A stretch of DNA of 7,237 nt from assembly GCA_023139025.1 (NCBI GenBank), contig JAGLOH010000106.1:1-7237 (forward strand), in the 5' to 3' direction. Positions 5,732 through 7,237 of the stretch are shown here, piece after piece; within the stretch, counting starts at the first letter, position 1; each line of letters opens with the position of its first letter. A program made the translations under genes and the position numbers. The notes beneath the pieces are model-generated. The model did not search any database. It worked only from the letters and a program-made list of their open reading frames with translations, and was not told the origin of the DNA. The DNA is from Candidatus Heimdallarchaeota archaeon (GTDB taxonomy: Archaea > Asgardarchaeota > Heimdallarchaeia > Heimdallarchaeales > Heimdallarchaeaceae).

Positions 5732-6817
5732 TTAAGGAATTATTTCTGTTGTATTGTTGTATTTTGGATAGTCAAAATCTTCTCGTTTTACAATTCCTTT
5801 CTGAATTAGTTCTTCGACTCTAGGTTTGATAGATTGGAGCTCTCTTATTAGATGTTTGACCGTTCCACAAACTAAATCAAACCCTTTTTCACCCCAGAGC
5901 TTGGTTTTTTCAGCAAAAAGGCATCTACCACCACATAGATTATAAACCTCGCAGTCTAGACAGGTTTTACCTACTCCAATAACATTCTCTAGCTCAGATG
6001 GGCTATTTTTCTCTATATCTCCTACAACTGAGAACGCGTATTCAGGTGGAAGCGGACAAAAAGAAATCTTTCCGTCTGTTCTAATTGCGAAACTTCTCAA
6101 CCCTGCTTCACAAGGTAAATCTGTTGACGTATTGTTTAGGATATGTCTAAAAGTACCCAATAAGGGAACCATGCCCTTGTTTTCTCCCCTTTCCAAATTT
6201 GTAACCCAATAATCTACTAAACGAGAAATTCCTTCGTTATACTTAAGTATCCATTCAGGAAAATCATCCCATCGAGTTGCCATACCCTCATCCCATTCTA
6301 CGTCTAATTGCCAGTGAACGTGATCAAAAGTCAATTTTGTGTTCTCAATCAAATAAACAACATCTTTGTAGATATCAGAGGTTTCTGAGATTGCCATCCT
6401 AGCAATTAGATCTCCTGTAAAACCTCTTGAACGAATATCCTTGATGTTGGTTGACAATTTATCATAGGTTCCCTTCCCCCTGTTAACATCTGTTGTTTCT
6501 TCGTCACCATCAATAGATACAAGAATTGTAGAAAATCTAGTTAAGTATTCTGTTGGAAGTTTGTTTAAGAGCAAGCCGTTTGTTTGAAGAGAGTAGTGTT
6601 CTGCATCAATTTGGTCCATAATTTCTAGTATTTTATTTATTTCCAGAAGGGGTTCTCCTCCATAGAAACAGATAGTAGGCGATTTATCTTTAGAAAGAAA
6701 ATCAACTAAATCTTGGGTTTTCCAAGCTGGTTGGATTGGTAGATCGGGATGAGGTTCATTCATACAATAACGACATCTGAGATTACATTTTGTACTAGTA
6801 ATAACAAACCAGTTCAT
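5732..6817 (-). CDS. Radical SAM/SPASM enzyme, putative peptide-modifying type
   Basis: The 361-residue protein begins with the radical SAM cluster motif CNLRCRYC (Cys11, 15 and 18), which binds the [4Fe-4S] cluster that cleaves S-adenosylmethionine. It also has the SAM-contacting YGGEP (52-56), the LQTNG strand (77-81) and VSIDG (100-104). The C-terminal SPASM domain is complete with seven cysteines: Cys236-x12-Gly-x4-Cys254, then CLDCEVYNLCGGRC (286, 289, 295, 299), then Cys317. It should hold two extra [4Fe-4S] clusters. Such enzymes modify peptides (RiPP maturation) or activate sulfatases as anaerobic maturases; the size and the LQTNG/YGGEP context recall the archaeal AF1577-type family (TIGR04084, from memory). 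No sulfatase or clear precursor peptide is in the window. The start is the ATG at 6817: the frame extends 12 codons to a TTG at 6853, but that segment is unlike the family, whose members begin just before the cysteine motif. The enzyme class is firm; the substrate is unknown. Confidence 0.93.
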   Translation of the reverse strand: MNWFVITSTKCNLRCRYCMNEPHPDLPIQPAWKTQDLVDFLSKDKSPTICFYGGEPLLEINKILEIMDQIDAEHYSLQTNGLLLNKLPTEYLTRFSTILVSIDGDEETTDVNRGKGTYDKLSTNIKDIRSRGFTGDLIARMAISETSDIYKDVVYLIENTKLTFDHVHWQLDVEWDEGMATRWDDFPEWILKYNEGISRLVDYWVTNLERGENKGMVPLLGTFRHILNNTSTDLPCEAGLRSFAIRTDGKISFCPLPPEYAFSVVGDIEKNSPSELENVIGVGKTCLDCEVYNLCGGRCLFAEKTKLWGEKGFDLVCGTVKHLIRELQSIKPRVEELIQKGIVKREDFDYPKYNNTTEIIP

Positions 6818-6854
6818 GGTGAAAATCTTAACTCCAAAATTAAAGAAAATCAAC

Positions 6855-6880
6855 CTTTTAAAAAAATATAGTTTTAAAAG
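6855..6880. repeat. Inverted repeat with TTTTAAAA cores upstream of the radical SAM gene
   Basis: CTTTTAAAA (6855-6863) and TTTTAAAAG (6872-6880) are perfect 9-base inverted arms around 8 AT-rich bases. Each arm holds the self-palindrome TTTTAAAA, 16 bases apart. The arm nearer the gene is placed as a possible TATA box, 39-46 bases before the ATG at 6817, giving a leader of about 16 bases. It could be a promoter, an operator, or both. Confidence 0.6.
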
Positions 6881-6885
6881 AGGAT

Positions 6886-6917
6886 AATTCCCTCAAAATA
6901 TTTTATTTGAGAGAATT
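6886..6917 (-). repeat. 12-base-arm inverted repeat (stem-loop), possible terminator or leader hairpin
   Basis: AATTCCCTCAAA (6886-6897) pairs with TTTGAGAGAATT (6906-6917) around an 8-base loop. As minus-strand RNA all 12 pairs form, one being G-U; as plus-strand RNA one pair is a C-A mismatch, so the minus strand is the likelier functional one. In that direction it is followed by a T-run near 6861-6866 and lies 92 bases after the stop of the gene at 7010. It could end that transcript, or sit in the leader of the radical SAM mRNA. Confidence 0.6.
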
Positions 6918-7009
6918 CTAATTCAAATGACTACTGAAGTAATTATTATATAATCACCAAGAAAATAAACTGCCATTTATTCCAAGTTCTTGATATGTTC
7001 AATTTTACT

Positions 7010-7237
7010 CTAAAAATGTGTCTTCAGAAGTAAAGATGTGTCTTCTATAATTGATCCAGTTGTACTTGTCCTCTTGATTTTACTTATTCCGTTTCTAACA
7101 TTAAGTATCTCAAGTTTTTCAGTAATTTTTGTTCCACTGTCTAAATGCATTATTCTTTTCTTTTCTGATTCAAAATTCTCTTGTTCCTTTTGAATTATTT
7201 CTTTCAATCTTACTAATTCAGCATCTGTAGCGATTTT
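7010..7237 (-). CDS. C-terminal end of an unidentified charged, coiled-coil-like protein (partial)
   Basis: The minus-strand frame is open to the right edge of the window, so 75 residues of a longer gene are seen; the TTG at 7207 need not be the start. The first 35 residues (KIATDAELVRLKEIIQKEQE, continuing to KKRIM) are strongly charged with a heptad-like spacing of hydrophobic residues, typical of a coiled coil. The rest (ITEKLEILNVRNGISKIKRT) could form beta strands, and the end is Ser/Thr- and Leu-rich. No family is recognised. The gene points towards the radical SAM gene with 192 bases between, so co-transcription is possible but not shown, given the stem-loop in the gap. Confidence 0.55.
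   Translation of the reverse strand, partial: KIATDAELVRLKEIIQKEQENFESEKKRIMHLDSGTKITEKLEILNVRNGISKIKRTSTTGSIIEDTSLLLKTHF

Noticed and set aside
6818..6853. Longer radical SAM protein from the TTG at 6853
   Set aside because: The extra 12 codons are AT-rich, have no ribosome site, and precede a good ATG seven codons after which TSTKC and the cysteine motif begin, as is usual in the family.
6923..6976. 17-codon hydrophobic minus-strand frame (MAVYFLGDYIIITSVVI) as a precursor peptide for the radical SAM enzyme
   Set aside because: It lacks a leader/core layout, a ribosome site and modifiable core residues, and such frames arise easily in AT-rich gaps.
7016..7045. Repeat of ATGTGTCTTC at 7016-7025 and 7036-7045
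   Set aside because: It is a ten-base match inside the 3' end of a coding frame, read in two different frames, and can be chance.

Overview
The window looks archaeal and may come from an Asgard-type or other AT-rich uncultivated archaeon. The supports are an AT-rich sequence, TATA boxes placed 23-32 bases before start codons so that mRNAs would be leaderless, occasional strong Shine-Dalgarno sites inside operons, T-tract terminators, a surface subtilase with a lysine-rich C-terminal membrane anchor, a TFIIB-like double cyclin-fold candidate and an AbrB-winged helix regulator. The Asgard placement is an impression from gene style, not from a marker gene.

Layout. Bases 2-2056 (+) hold most of a secreted, membrane-anchored subtilase whose N-terminus lies outside the window. 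Its catalytic domain is split by a beta-rich insertion. A T-tract follows. Bases 2100-2990 (-) hold a HEAT-repeat protein gene (2169-2948). On each side of it is a copy of the same junction: stop codon, TATA box, 16-base spacer, start codon and MGKEV. The copies lie exactly 804 bases apart, and the downstream copy opens only a 14-codon reading frame. Bases 2949-3119 form a divergent control region with two 11-base direct repeats. Bases 3120-4731 (+) form a two-gene operon with a 35-base overlap: a divergent TFIIB-like (cyclin-fold) candidate and a polytopic membrane protein resembling an M50/site-2 protease whose HExxH glutamate is replaced by methionine. A 16-codon basic reading frame overlaps the operon's start. 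Bases 4783-5730 (+) encode a putative DNA-binding protein with two AbrB-like hairpins and a winged helix. It meets, tail to tail with one base between stop codons, a radical SAM/SPASM enzyme (5732-6817, -). Upstream of that enzyme are two adjacent AT-rich inverted repeats (6855-6917). The right edge (7010-7237, -) is the 3' end of a charged, coiled-coil-like gene.

No single pathway links all the genes. The best-supported functional unit is the 3120-4731 operon. The most unusual structures are the 804-base repeated junction around the HEAT gene, the Glu-less M50-like protein, the overlapping reading frame at 3098, and the paired inverted repeats before the radical SAM gene. There are no tRNA, rRNA, CRISPR or insertion-sequence signatures.
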